64,000 nt of DNA, taken from Zea mays (Eukaryota; Streptophyta; Magnoliopsida; Poales; Poaceae). Location of the stretch: contig NC_050097.1 in assembly GCF_902167145.1 (NCBI RefSeq), positions 139,215,982-139,279,981 of the forward strand, written 5' to 3'. Positions 32,498-43,021 of this stretch are shown here, piece by piece; positions within the stretch are counted from its first letter, which is position 1; each line of letters starts with the position of its first letter. Position numbers and translations under genes: made by a program. The notes under the pieces are model-generated. The model made no database searches, was not told the origin of the DNA, and saw nothing but the letters and a program-made list of their open reading frames with translations.

Positions 32498-32781
32498 ATT
32501 GGTATCAGAGTCGTTCTCTTCATCTAAGGGACTAATCGCCCGAAGATATGGATCCTAAGGGAAAGGGGATGGTGGTCAACGACAAGGAGAAGGAGTCCCT
32601 CTTCAACGAGCCAAGGGACGACAAGCCCACTAACTCAGGATCGAGTCACAAGAAGAGGGACGGGAAGAAGAAGAGGCGGATCAAGAAGATCATTTACTAC
32701 GACAGCGACGCCTCCTCTTCTTCACCAAGAGACGACGACGACGATGACTCGTCTAAAAAGAAACCAGTATCAAAGCTCTCA
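32498..32781 (+). pseudogene. Head of an Opie-type element: primer site and gag N-terminus
   Basis: The primer site TGGTATCAGAG (32500-32510) is of initiator-Met type. gag starts at 32548 with MDPKGKGMVVNDKEKESLF and reads through a Lys/Arg-rich stretch and an acidic Asp/Ser stretch (IIYYDSDASSSSPRDDDD) typical of Sirevirus gag. After SSKKKP the family sequence stops, and within ~15 bases the text changes to the end of a Ji-type LTR (ACTTTCA, 32782-32788) plus a second primer site. Only about 75 residues of gag remain. Confidence 0.82.
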
Positions 32782-32836
32782 ACTTTCAATTGGTATCAAA
32801 GCTCGGTACTTCATTAGAGCCTAACCGCTCGAAGTG

Positions 32837-34346
32837 ATGTCGGGAGATCACACCAAGAAGGGAGATGGTGACCGGTGAGAAGCCCGCCACAAGCCACGGG
32901 AAGGCTCCATCGGGAGAGTCCGGCAACAAGATGAAGGGATCCCCTTCACACAACAAGTCGCATCGGAGTGGCGAGAAGAAAAAAAATGTAGAAGGTGGTC
33001 TACTACGAGACCGATTCTTCATCACCTTCTACATCCGGCTCCGACGCGCCATCCATCACTTCTAAGCGCCATGAGCGCAAGAAGTTTAGTAAGATTCCCC
33101 TACGCTATCCTCGCATTCCTAAACATACTCCTTTACTTTCCGTCCCATTAGGCAAACCACAGGTTTTTGAGGGTGAAGATTATTCTTTGTGGAGTGCTAG
33201 AATGAAAGGTCATCTAACCTCACTCCACAAAAGCATATGGGATGTTGTTGAGTATGGAGCGCAGGTACCATAGGTGGGGGATAAGGACTACGACTCGGAT
33301 GAGGTCGACCAAATATGGCACTTTAACTCCCAAGCAACAACTATACTCCTCGCCTCTTTAAGTCGAGAGGAGTATAACAAAGTGCATGGGTTAGAGTCCG
33401 CCAAAGATATTTGGGACATGCTCAAGACCGTGCACGAAGGAGATGAGGTGACAAGGATCACCAAGAGTGAGACGATCGAGGGGGAGCTCGGTCGATTCAT
33501 GCTTCACCAAGGGGAGGAGCCACAAGCCATGTACAACTGGCTCAAAACCTTGGTGAACCAAGTGCGCAATCTCGGGAGCACCAAATGGGATGACCATGAA
33601 ACGGTCAAGGTTATTCTTAGATCACTCGTTTTTCTTAACCCTACTCAAGGTCAATTAATTCGTGGTGATCCTAGATATAAACTAATGTCTCTCGAGGAAG
33701 TGATAGGAAAGTTTGTGAGCTTTGAGCTAATGATCAAAGGCTCCAAACAAATCATCGAGCGAGACACCACCTCCACACCTGAGGTGCAACCCGTCACATT
33801 CAAAGCGACGGAAGAGAAGAAAGAAGAGTCTACGTCAAGTAGGCTCCCCATCGACGCCTCCAAGCTCGACAATGAGGAGATGGCTTTAATCATCAAAAGC
33901 TTTCGCCAAATCCTCAACCAAAGGAAGGGGAAAGACTACAAGCCCCATTCCAAGAAGGTTTGCTACAAGTGTGGTAAGCCCGGTCACTTTATAGCAAAAT
34001 GTCCTATTTCTAGTGACAGGGGCGACGATAAGAGAGGGAAGAAGAAGGAGAAGAAGAGGTACTACAAGAAGAAGGGCGGCGATGCCCATGTTTGCCGGGA
34101 ATGGGACTCCGACTAGAGCTCCACCGACTCCTCCTCTGACGAGGACGCCGCAAACATCACCGTCAACAAGGGTCTCCTCTTCCCCAACGTCGGCCACAAA
34201 TGCCTCATGGCAAAGGACGAAAAAAAGAAGGTAAAATCTAGAGCTTCCACTAAATATGCAACATCTAGTGATGAGGCTAGCTCTAGTGATGATGAGGATG
34301 ATTTGCTCACCCTTTTTGCCAACTTAAACGTGCAACAAAAATAAAA
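32837..34346 (+). pseudogene. gag of the Ji-type element
   Basis: The start MSGDHTKKGDG at 32837 is followed by a stop and frame changes near 32876 and 32985. The capsid part then reads VYYETDSSSPSTSGSDAPS, FEGEDYSLWSARMKGHL, WHFNSQATTILLASLSREEY and MLKTVHEGDEVTRI in 33000-33560, with one TAG at 33271-33273. The zinc knuckle CYKCGKPGHFIAKC (CX2CX4HX4C) is near 33961-34002 and a basic tail follows. Further stops occur at 34114-34116 (after REWDSD) and 34342-34344 (after NVQQK). These are the remains of one long gag frame; none of the pieces is likely to be made as such today. Confidence 0.85.
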
Positions 34347-34389
34347 ATTAAATAAATTTATTAGTGCCATTCATGAGAAGGATGAACTC

Positions 34390-35457
34390 TTGGATAGCCA
34401 AGAGGACTTCCTTATTAAAGAAAATAAGAAGCATGTTAAAGTTAAAAATGCTTATGCTCAGGAGATAGAAAAATGTGAAAAATTAACTAGTGAGCTAAGC
34501 ACTTGCCATGACACTATTTCCAACCTTAAATTTGAGAATGATAAATTGATTGCTAAGGTTGAGAAATTAGATGTTTGTGATGATTCAATTGTTAGTCTTA
34601 GAAATAATAATGCTAGTTTGATTACTAAGATTGACAAGTTGAATGCATCACTCTCTAGCCTTAAAATTGAGAATGAAAAGTTAATTGCTAAGGCTAAAGA
34701 TTTAAATGTTTGCAATGTTTTTATTTCCAACCTTAAGAATAAAAATGCTATTTTACATGCTAAGATTGATCAACTAAATGTTTGCAAACCCTCTACATCT
34801 ACCATTGAGCATGTTACCATTTGCACTAGATATAGAGATATTAATGTTGATGCTATTCATGATCACCAAGCTTTAATCAAACAACAAAATGATCACATAG
34901 CTCAACTTAGTGCTAAGATTAATGAGCATGACATAGAAAATGAAAATTTTAAATTTGCTAGAAGCATGCTCTATAATGGGAGACGCCAATGGATTAAGGA
35001 TGGCATTGGCTTCCAACAGGGAGACAATGTCAAGCTTAAAACCCCTAAAAGATTGTCTAATTTTGTTAAGGGTAAGGCTCCCATGGTTCAGGATAACGAG
35101 GGTTACATTTTATATCCTGCTGGTTATCTCGAGCACAAAATTGGGAGAATTCATTGTAGGAAGTCTCACTCTGGCTCTCATCATGCTTTTATGTATAAGA
35201 GTGAGGCATCTAGCTCTAGGCAATCAACCCATGTTAAATTGACTAAAAAGAAATCTCCTATTGCATCAAATGATCATAACATTTCATTTAAGACTTATGA
35301 TGCTTCATATGTTTTAACTAACAAATCAGGCAAAGTAGTTGCCAAATATGTTGGGGCCAAACACAAGGGCTCAAAGACTTGTGTTTGGGTACCCAAGGTG
35401 CTTGTTTCTAATGTCAAAGGACCCAAGACCGTTTGGGTACCTAAGAACAAGGCATAA
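34390..35457 (+). pseudogene. Sirevirus gag/linker coiled-coil region
   Basis: A 355-residue open frame of repeated 'SNLKFENDKLIAKVEKLDVCDD'-like heptads (residues ~10-180), then an Asn/Lys-rich part and the end motif VWVPK repeated twice. It follows gag in the same frame after a TAA at 34342-34344 and comes before the protease, as in other Sireviruses. Three or four repeats of about 31 residues are visible. It is not a host myosin-like gene: it lies within the copia polyprotein order. The ATG at 34390 is simply the first Met after a stop. Confidence 0.75.
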
Positions 35458-35492
35458 ACTTGTTTTGTAGGTTTATGCATCTAGGGGCTCAA

Positions 35493-35915
35493 GTTGGATA
35501 ATTGATAGCGGGTGCACAAACCACATGATAGGGGAGAAAAGGATGTTCTCCTCCTATGAGAAAAACCATGATCCCCAAAGAGCTATCACATTTGGGGATG
35601 GAAATCAAGGTTTGGTCAAAGGACTTGGTAAAATTGCTATATCATCTGACCATTCTATTTCCATAGTTTTTCTTGTAGATTCTTTAGATTACAACTTGCT
35701 TTCAGTTTCTCAATTATGCAAAATGGGCTACAACTGTCTTTTTACGGATATAGGTGTTATTATCTTTAGAAGAAGTGATGATTCAGTAGCATTTAAGGGA
35801 GTGTTAGAGGGTCAACTATACTTAGTTGATTTTAATAGAGCTAAACTCGACACTTGCTTAATTGCTAAGACTAACATGGGGTTGGCTCTAGCATCGCCGA
35901 CTAGCCCACGTTGGA
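35493..35915 (+). pseudogene. pol: aspartic protease of the Ji-type element
   Basis: The copia protease signature SSWIIDSGCTNHM is followed by ITFGDGNQGLVKGLGKI, VFLVDSLDYNLLSVSQLC and VFKGVLEGQLYLVDF-like text. Near 35880 one extra G in a G run shifts the frame, and in the restored phase a TGG-type codon reads TAG, so protease and integrase are now separated. Confidence 0.82.
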
Positions 35916-38714
35916 ATGAAGAATCTTCGTAAGCTTCTAAAGGGAGAACACATTTTGGGACTAACAAATGTTCATTTTGAGAAAGACAGGATTTGTAGCG
36001 CATGTCAAGCAGGGAAGCAAGTTGGTGTTCATCATCCACACAAAAACATCATGACGATTGACAGGCCGCTTGAGTTACTCCACATGGACCTATTCGGCCT
36101 GATAGCTTACATAAGCATCGACGGGAGTAAGTACTGTCTAGTTATTGTGGATGATTATTCTCGCTTCACTTGGGTGTTCTTTTTGCAGGATAAATCTCAA
36201 ACCCAAGAGACCTTAAAGGGATTCTTGAGATGGGCTCAAAATGAGTTCGGCTTAAGGATCAAAAAGAATAGAAGCGATAATGGGACGGAGTTCAAGAACT
36301 CTCAAATAGAAGGCTTTCTTGAGGAGGAGGGCATCAAGCATGAGTTCTCTTCTCCCTACACGCCACAACAAAATGGTGTAGTGGAGAGGAAGAATAGAAC
36401 TCTACTTGACATGGCAAGGACCATGCTTGATGAATACAAGACTTCGGACCGGTTTTGGGCGGAAGCAATCAACACCGCTTGCTACGCCATCAACCGTCTC
36501 TACCTTCACCGAATCCTCAAGAAGACATCATATGAACTCCTCACCGGTAAAAAGCCCAATGTTTCGTATTTTAGAGTCTTTGGTAGCAAATGCTTTATTC
36601 TTGTTAAAAGAGGTAGAAAATCTAAATTTGCTCCTAAGGTTGTAGAAGGCTTTTTACTTGGTTATGATTCAAACACAAGGGCATATAGAGTCTTTAACAA
36701 GTCCACTGGACTAGTTGAAGTTTCTTGTGACATTGTGTTTGATGAGACTAACGGCTCTCAAGTAGAGCAAGTTGATCTTGATGAGCTAGATGATGAAGAG
36801 GCTCCATGCGTCGCACTAAGGAACATGTTCATCGGGGATGGGTGTCCTAAAAGATCCAAAGAGCCTCCACAAGCACAAGATCAACCATCATCTTCCTCCA
36901 TGCAAGCATCTCCACCAACTCAAGATGAGGATCAAGCTCAAGATGATGAAAATGAAGATCAAGAAGAGCCACCTCAAGAGGAGGACCATGATCAAGGGGA
37001 AGATGCAAATAATCAAGACAAGGAAGATGATGAGGGACCAAGACCGCCTCACCCAAGAGTCCACCAAGCAATACAACGAGATCACCCCGTGAACTCCATC
37101 CTCGACGATATTCATAAGGGGGTAACCACTCGATCTCGTGTCGCTCATTTTTGTGAACATTACTCTTTTGTGTCTTCTATTGAGCCATACAGGGTGGAAG
37201 ATGCATTAAGAGATTCGGATTGGGTGTTGGCAATGCAAGAGGAACTCAACAACTTCACGAGGAATGAGGTATGGCATCTTGTTCCATGTCCTAATCAAAA
37301 TGTTCTAGGAACCAAGTGGGTCTTCCGCAACAAGCAAGATGAGCATGGTGTGGTGACAAGGAACAAAGCCCGACTTGTAGCCAAAGGATATTCACAAGTC
37401 GAAGGTTTGGATTTTGGTGAAACCTATGCACCCGTAGCTAGGCTTGACTCAATTCGTATATTACTTGCCTATGCTACTAACCATGGCTTTAAGCTTTACC
37501 AAATGGACGTGAAAAGTGCCTTCCTCAATGGACCAATCAAGGAGGAGGTCTATGTTGAGCAACCTCCCGGCTTTGAAGATAGTGAGTATCCTAACCATGT
37601 CTATAAACTCTCTAAGGCGCTTTATGGGCTCAAGCAAGCCCCAAGAGCATGGTATGAATGCCTAAGAGATTTCCTTATCGCTAATGGCTTCAAAGTCGGA
37701 AAAGCTGATCCTACTCTCTTTACTAAAACAATTACAAATGATTTGTTTGTATGCCAAATTTATGTTGATGATATTATATTTGGGTCTACTAACAAATCCA
37801 CTTGTGAAGAGTTTAGTAGGATCATGATTCAAAAATTCGAGATGTCTATGATGGGGGAGTTGAAGTATTTCTTGGGATTTCAAGTGAAGCAACTCCAAGA
37901 GGGCACCTTCATTAGTCAAACGAAGTACACTCAAGACATACTCACCAAGTTTGGAATGAAGGATGCCAAGCCCATCAAGACACCCATGGGAACCAATGGG
38001 CATCTCGACCTCGACACGGGAGGTAAATTCGTAGATCAAAAGGTATACCGGTCGATGATAGGATCTTTACTCTATTTAGGTGCATCTCGACCGGACATTA
38101 TGCTTTCTGTATGCATGTGTGCAAGATTCCAAGCCGGTCCTAAGGAAGTTCACCTTAGGGCCGTGAAACGAATCTTGAGATACTTAGTTCATACTCCTAA
38201 GTTTGGCCTTTGGTACCCCAAGGGATCAACCTTTGATTTAATAGGATATTCAGATGTTGATTGGGCAGGGTGTAAGATTGATAGGAAGAGCACATCAGGG
38301 ACTTGTCAGTTCTTGGGAAGATCCTTGGTGTCTTGGGCTTCAAAGAAACAAAATTCCGTAGCTCTTTCTACCGCTGAAGCCGAGTACATTGCCGCAGGCC
38401 ATTGTTGCGCGCAATTGCTTTGGATGAGGCAAACCCTCAGGGACTATGGTTACAAATTAACCAAAGTTCCTCTCCTATGTGATAATGAGAGTGCAATCCG
38501 CATGGCGGATAATCCCGTTGAGCACAGCCGCACTAAGCACATAGCCATTCGGTATCACTTTTTGAGGGATCACCAACAAAGGGGGGATATCGAGATAGCC
38601 TATGTGAGCACCAAAGAACAATTAGCCGATATCTTCACCAAGCCATTAGATGAGAAAACTTTTACCAAACTTAGGCATGAGCTAAACATTCTTGATTCTA
38701 GGAATTTTGATTGA
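35916..38714 (+). CDS. pol: integrase, reverse transcriptase and RNase H of the Ji-type copia element
   Basis: A single open frame of 932 residues. The integrase zinc part ends ICSACQAGK (residues ~26-34). The DDE core shows [14 protein letters not shown] and the Glu in [11 protein letters not shown]. An acidic Gln/Glu/Pro linker (~300-400) leads to RT with [46 protein letters not shown] and the catalytic YVDDIIFGS (~610-618). RNase H follows with [33 protein letters not shown] and [13 protein letters not shown]. This integrase-before-RT order defines Ty1/copia. The frame start is not a genuine initiation site; the upstream part is shifted. It is the longest intact coding stretch in the window. 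Confidence 0.9.
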   Translation: MKNLRKLLKGEHILGLTNVHFEKDRICSACQAGKQVGVHHPHKNIMTIDRPLELLHMDLFGLIAYISIDGSKYCLVIVDDYSRFTWVFFLQDKSQTQETLKGFLRWAQNEFGLRIKKNRSDNGTEFKNSQIEGFLEEEGIKHEFSSPYTPQQNGVVERKNRTLLDMARTMLDEYKTSDRFWAEAINTACYAINRLYLHRILKKTSYELLTGKKPNVSYFRVFGSKCFILVKRGRKSKFAPKVVEGFLLGYDSNTRAYRVFNKSTGLVEVSCDIVFDETNGSQVEQVDLDELDDEEAPCVALRNMFIGDGCPKRSKEPPQAQDQPSSSSMQASPPTQDEDQAQDDENEDQEEPPQEEDHDQGEDANNQDKEDDEGPRPPHPRVHQAIQRDHPVNSILDDIHKGVTTRSRVAHFCEHYSFVSSIEPYRVEDALRDSDWVLAMQEELNNFTRNEVWHLVPCPNQNVLGTKWVFRNKQDEHGVVTRNKARLVAKGYSQVEGLDFGETYAPVARLDSIRILLAYATNHGFKLYQMDVKSAFLNGPIKEEVYVEQPPGFEDSEYPNHVYKLSKALYGLKQAPRAWYECLRDFLIANGFKVGKADPTLFTKTITNDLFVCQIYVDDIIFGSTNKSTCEEFSRIMIQKFEMSMMGELKYFLGFQVKQLQEGTFISQTKYTQDILTKFGMKDAKPIKTPMGTNGHLDLDTGGKFVDQKVYRSMIGSLLYLGASRPDIMLSVCMCARFQAGPKEVHLRAVKRILRYLVHTPKFGLWYPKGSTFDLIGYSDVDWAGCKIDRKSTSGTCQFLGRSLVSWASKKQNSVALSTAEAEYIAAGHCCAQLLWMRQTLRDYGYKLTKVPLLCDNESAIRMADNPVEHSRTKHIAIRYHFLRDHQQRGDIEIAYVSTKEQLADIFTKPLDEKTFTKLRHELNILDSRNFD

Positions 38715-39566
38715 TGTTTTGCACACATAGCTCATTTATATACCTTTGATCATATCTCTTTCATTTGCTATGACTAATGTGGCTTTCAAGTGTATTCCAT
38801 GCTAAGTCATAGATTGAAAGGGAAATGGAATCTTCGGCGAAGACAAGGCTTCCACTCCACTCCATTGTATTATTTCTCCTTCGCTGTCACTCCGCGTAGC
38901 TCTCCAGCTTTGGTATAATCCTTCACTCATATATTATTTGCCAAAGGGGGAGAAAGTTTGACTAAGGGCTCTAATGACTCTGTTTTTGGCGATTCATGCC
39001 AAAGGGGGAGAGAGTATTAGCCCAAAGCAAAAGGACCGCACCACCACGCCAATTTTAAAAAGTTTCAAATATTGTTTTCAATTGGTATTGTATTTGTGAT
39101 ATTTCAAAAATTGGTATCTTTGAAATTAGTTTTCCTCTAAGAAATTCTATCTCAATTGGTATCTAATATATTTGATCTTCTTTCAATTTGAAAACCCCTC
39201 TTGAACACTAAGAGGAGAGAATTTCATTAAGGGGGAATTTTGTTGTAGTCAAAGGAAAAGCATTTGAAACAGGGGGAGAAAATTTCAAATCTTAAAATGC
39301 TTCTCGAAATTTTATTCATTTACCTTTGACTATTTGCAAAAAGACTTTGAAAAGAATTTCTAAAAGATTTTGCAAAAACAAAACAAGTGGTGCAAGCGTG
39401 GTCCAAAATGTTAAAAGAAATAAAGCAATCCATGCATATCCTATGAATGTATAAATTGGTTTAATTCCAAGCAACCTTTGCACTTACATTATGCAAACTA
39501 GTTCAATTCTGCACTTATATATTTGCTTTGGTTTGTGTTGGCATCAATCACCAAAAAGGGGGAGAT
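38715..39566 (+). other. Ji-type 3' non-coding region with repeated polypurine tracts
   Basis: Boxes of AGGGGGAG or close variants occur near 38943-38952, 39001-39010, 39231-39238 and 39271-39278, and directly before the LTR (39554-39565). The stretch is otherwise AT-rich and non-coding. This multi-tract pattern marks Sireviruses and is shared with 13526-14308. Confidence 0.75.
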
Positions 39567-40765
39567 TGAAAGGGAAATAGGGTCAAACCTTTTCCTAAAC
39601 GATTTTGGTGGTTGAATTGCCCAACACAAATAATTGGACTAACTAGTTTGCTCTAGATTATAAGTTCTACATGTGCCAAAGGTTCACTATAAACCAATAC
39701 AAAGTTAAAAGAAAGGGTTCAAAAAGAAAGGAGCAAAGAAAACCGAAGGCTGCCCTAGTCTGGCGCATCGGACTGTCCGGTGCACCAGGGAGATCAACTC
39801 CGAACTTGCCACCTTCGGGTTTCTGGGATTGCCTCTCCGCTATAATTCACCGGACTATCCGGTGTAGCACCAGACTGTCCGGTGTGCCAAGCGGAGTAAC
39901 AGCTACAGCACCAACGGTCGTCTGCAAAAGGTGAACATTGAGTTATAGTGCGCGGACTGCGCACACAGAAGTCAGAGCAGGCGCAGATGGCGCACCGGAC
40001 AGTGAACAGTGACTGTCTGGTGCACCACCGGACTGTCCGGTGGCCCCACTTGTCAGAGCTTCAATGGTCGAACCCCAACGGTTGGGTGACGTGGCTGGCG
40101 CACATGACAGTGTCCGGTGTGCCACCGGACACTGTCCGGTGCGCCCTTCAACAGCAGCCCCTCCCAACTGCAACTTCGGTGGTTGGGGCTATAAATACCC
40201 CCAACCACTACACTTCATTGCATCCAAGTTTTTTAGACATTCCACTCAATACAATAGCTAGTGCATTCAATACAAGACACAAATAGAGTGAATCAAAATC
40301 TCTCCATGTCCCAATTCCACTCAAAGCAATAGTGACTAGAAGAGAGAGTTTTGCCATGTTCTTTTGAGCTCTTGCGCTTGGATCACTTTTTCTTCTTCCC
40401 CATTTCTTGTTCTCAAGTTCTTTGTAATCAAAGCAAGAGACACCAATTGTGTGGTGGTCCTTGTGGGGACTTAGTGTCCCAATTGATTGAGGAGAAAAGC
40501 TCACTCGGTCTAAGTGACCGTTTGAGAGAGGGAAAGGGTTGAAAGAGACCCGGTCTTTGTGACCACCTCAACGGGGAGTAGGTTTGCAAGAACCGAACCT
40601 CGGTAAAACAAATCACCATGTCATCTGCCTTATTTGCTTGTGATTTGTTTTCACCCTCTCTTTCGGACTCGACTTTAATTCTAACGCTAACACCGGCTTG
40701 TAGTTGTGCTTAAACTTTATAAATTTTAGATTTGCCTATTCACCCCCCCCTCTAGGCGACTTTCA
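39567..40765 (+). repeat. 3' LTR of the Ji-type element
   Basis: 1199 bp, TGAAAGGGAAATAGGGTC ... TAGGCGACTTTCA. It contains several CACCGGAC/GTCCGGTG palindromes (one perfect at 40123-40141) and a TATA box TATAAATA at 40190-40197. It differs clearly from the Opie-type LTR at 14309, which confirms two families in one structure. Its last ~450 bases match 12681-13128. Confidence 0.9.
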
Positions 40766-43021
40766 GTTGGTTAGGTATTTATTTCTAACTGTATAGCCAA
40801 TTTTTAGTAATAAACCCAATTATTACCCAAAAGTACCCCCTGTAAGAGAAAATACTAGAGACCAGAATTATAATCATCAATATTAATCATCATAAAAATA
40901 TCCAAAGTTCTTCTAATCAAAGAGGATCCCAAGGCTGCTCTTAACCGTGAGCAGACTGATATACCAGTTTCTAACACTATGCAGAGGTTGCACACTTTAC
41001 CCACGAGTCGTGACCCCTTTCCAGCCTGGGTTGTACAGACCCGATCTTCACTACTGAGTTGAATGGCCAGGGATACACTACATAGCCTTTACAAAGATTA
41101 TCTAGAGGTCATAGCCGCCCGTTAGGTTTCTCTAGTTTGATAAACGTAGTACTTCTTCCCGCAGGACGGGTGACTAACAAAACCAAATCGAAAGAACCTC
41201 AGCAACTAGCCTCGGCAGAGCAAGTACTGTGCCCAAACCCCATTGACAGACCTGCAGTGAAGCCAACTACACCTCAAGTTCCTCTAATTATTCAGCTAAG
41301 GGTATCCCATTCCACCCTCATGGTTGCACTGTTATCCCGGGTGGTCACTTAACGAACATGTCCTTACAGAGAGGTACTCAGGAAACAGCCTGAGTCCCCT
41401 AAAGTATCACAAGATCATCATCGAGATAACATCATCGTATCATAAATATTCACATCATGTTCGTTGATTAAGGTAAAGCAATAGCATAAAGCTAACCATG
41501 ATAACCCAAAAGGTAAATATGGATAAAATAAATACAGACTAGTCAATCCTTAGGTTTCAATAAAGTAATGCGGGACGGTGAATTATAAAGTAAGTAGGAC
41601 ATAATGGGTTAGAGGACACTTGCCTTCACCAGGTTGTTGCTCAGGAAGGTCTTCGGCAGCACACTCGGGAACCACGGGCTATTCGTTGTCTAAACAAAGC
41701 GATCATGCATTTAATACATTTGGATAAAGACAAATGAACAATACACCACACATATACAATCAAGTGCACACAAGTTTGACAGAACAATATAAACACCCAA
41801 AAGGTAAACTCGGGTTTAAGGGTGAACTAGCACACTTAGGGGTTTATGATTTTCTAAGTATTATCTACCTCCATGGATTACATCATTTAGTTCCACTAAT
41901 TTTAGTGAGACACAAAATTATCCCAGGGATACATTCATACATTACCTATATTAACCCCACAAGGTTACACATCTAGTTACCATTAGGGTTTTCCTCTTTA
42001 ATTTCTTATTTAATAAACAAACTATTACATATACTAACCTATGGTCTAGGCATAAAATTAACATGTGCAGACAGAGAATGATCATAATTTATTTGGACAG
42101 AGAATAATACTATGAACATTTTGCAATTTGAAGTTCATATGCAAAAAAATATGAAATAAACAAGTTTTGAAGTTTAAAATACAAACTAAGGCCTAAATTT
42201 GTGATTAATTAAAAGGTCAGGGGTCTGTCTGCAAGATTACAGGGGCCTACGCGCGAGGCGAAAACCAGGGACGACGGGTTATTTTCCGGAAACCCGAGGG
42301 TCCATGGGTTAGCAGTATGTTGAGGACATGGGGCGCGCTGGCAACTCGATCGCAGATCGACGGCTCTGTTTCCACGAACCGTTAACCACGAATCCGAGTC
42401 GTGAGATCAGAACTAGACGTTTAGGATGGGCGCCAGGGGGCTTAGCCTTCTCCGGCCGGCCAGGGGTGGCACCATACACGGACTTGATGGCGCAATCATC
42501 GACGACGAGGCAGAACGAGGCTCCAAGGGCGCTACTGTTTGGTCTAGGTAGCTAGAGAGGTTGGGGAGGACTCGGCGAACCCTATGGCAAGGTCGGGGTT
42601 GCAGGAATGGGGCTGAGGCGACCAAGTGGAGGAGGGGAGTCCTCGGCGGACCAGGGTTTACTCTGGCTAGCAATTACGGGGCGGGGTTAGATCAGTTACC
42701 TTGAGAGAAGGCTCGAGGACTCACGAACGGCGTCCGAGGCACGACGAGCACACGGGTCGACAACGACGGAGCTACAATGGGGAAGAGAGTGGACCGATGA
42801 GCATGGAACGAGAGAAATAGAGGGAGAGGGAGTGAACCAAGGGGTGTCCTAGGTCACGGGTGATGAGGCGAAGCTCACTGTGGCAACAGACCAGGCGAGG
42901 GCTCGACGGCAACCGCAGAACGGGCACGAGACCACGGCGAACGACGGTGGAGCTTCCTAGGTGCGCGCGTAGAGCGAGAGAGAGGGCAAGGGTGCTCAGC
43001 TGGGGGCGCAACTGAGCGGGG
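40766..43021 (-). repeat. LTR-N fragment (gypsy-type LTR), split by two insertions
   Basis: Aligns with about 53613-55885 inside the complete solo copy at 53161-56583. The left part is missing at the Ji-type insertion. The right part continues for only ~45 bases after the composite LTR (51396-51439). GC-rich short ORFs near 42300-43000 are LTR sequence. I place the LTR on the minus strand because in that sense it begins TGTAACATCC-like, with a TATAAAA nearby. Confidence 0.75.

Larger units (their letters stand above)
32789..40765 (+). mobile_element. Ji-type Sirevirus copia body with 3' LTR
   Basis: A second primer site, TGGTATCAAAG (32791-32801), starts this body, followed by gag, protease, integrase, RT and RNase H, repeated polypurine tracts and the 3' LTR 39567-40765. 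The matching 5' LTR is not adjacent: its end lies at 13128, with the Opie segment and its gypsy insertion in between. The right flank is LTR-N from 40766, with GTTGG (40766-40770) as the probable right TSD copy. gag is broken several times, but pol has one 932-residue frame open to the end. Confidence 0.85.

Noticed and set aside
34390..35457. Host coiled-coil (myosin-like) gene
   Set aside because: The frame lies between the gag zinc knuckle and the protease of a Sirevirus and ends in the family's VWVPK motif, so it belongs to the element.
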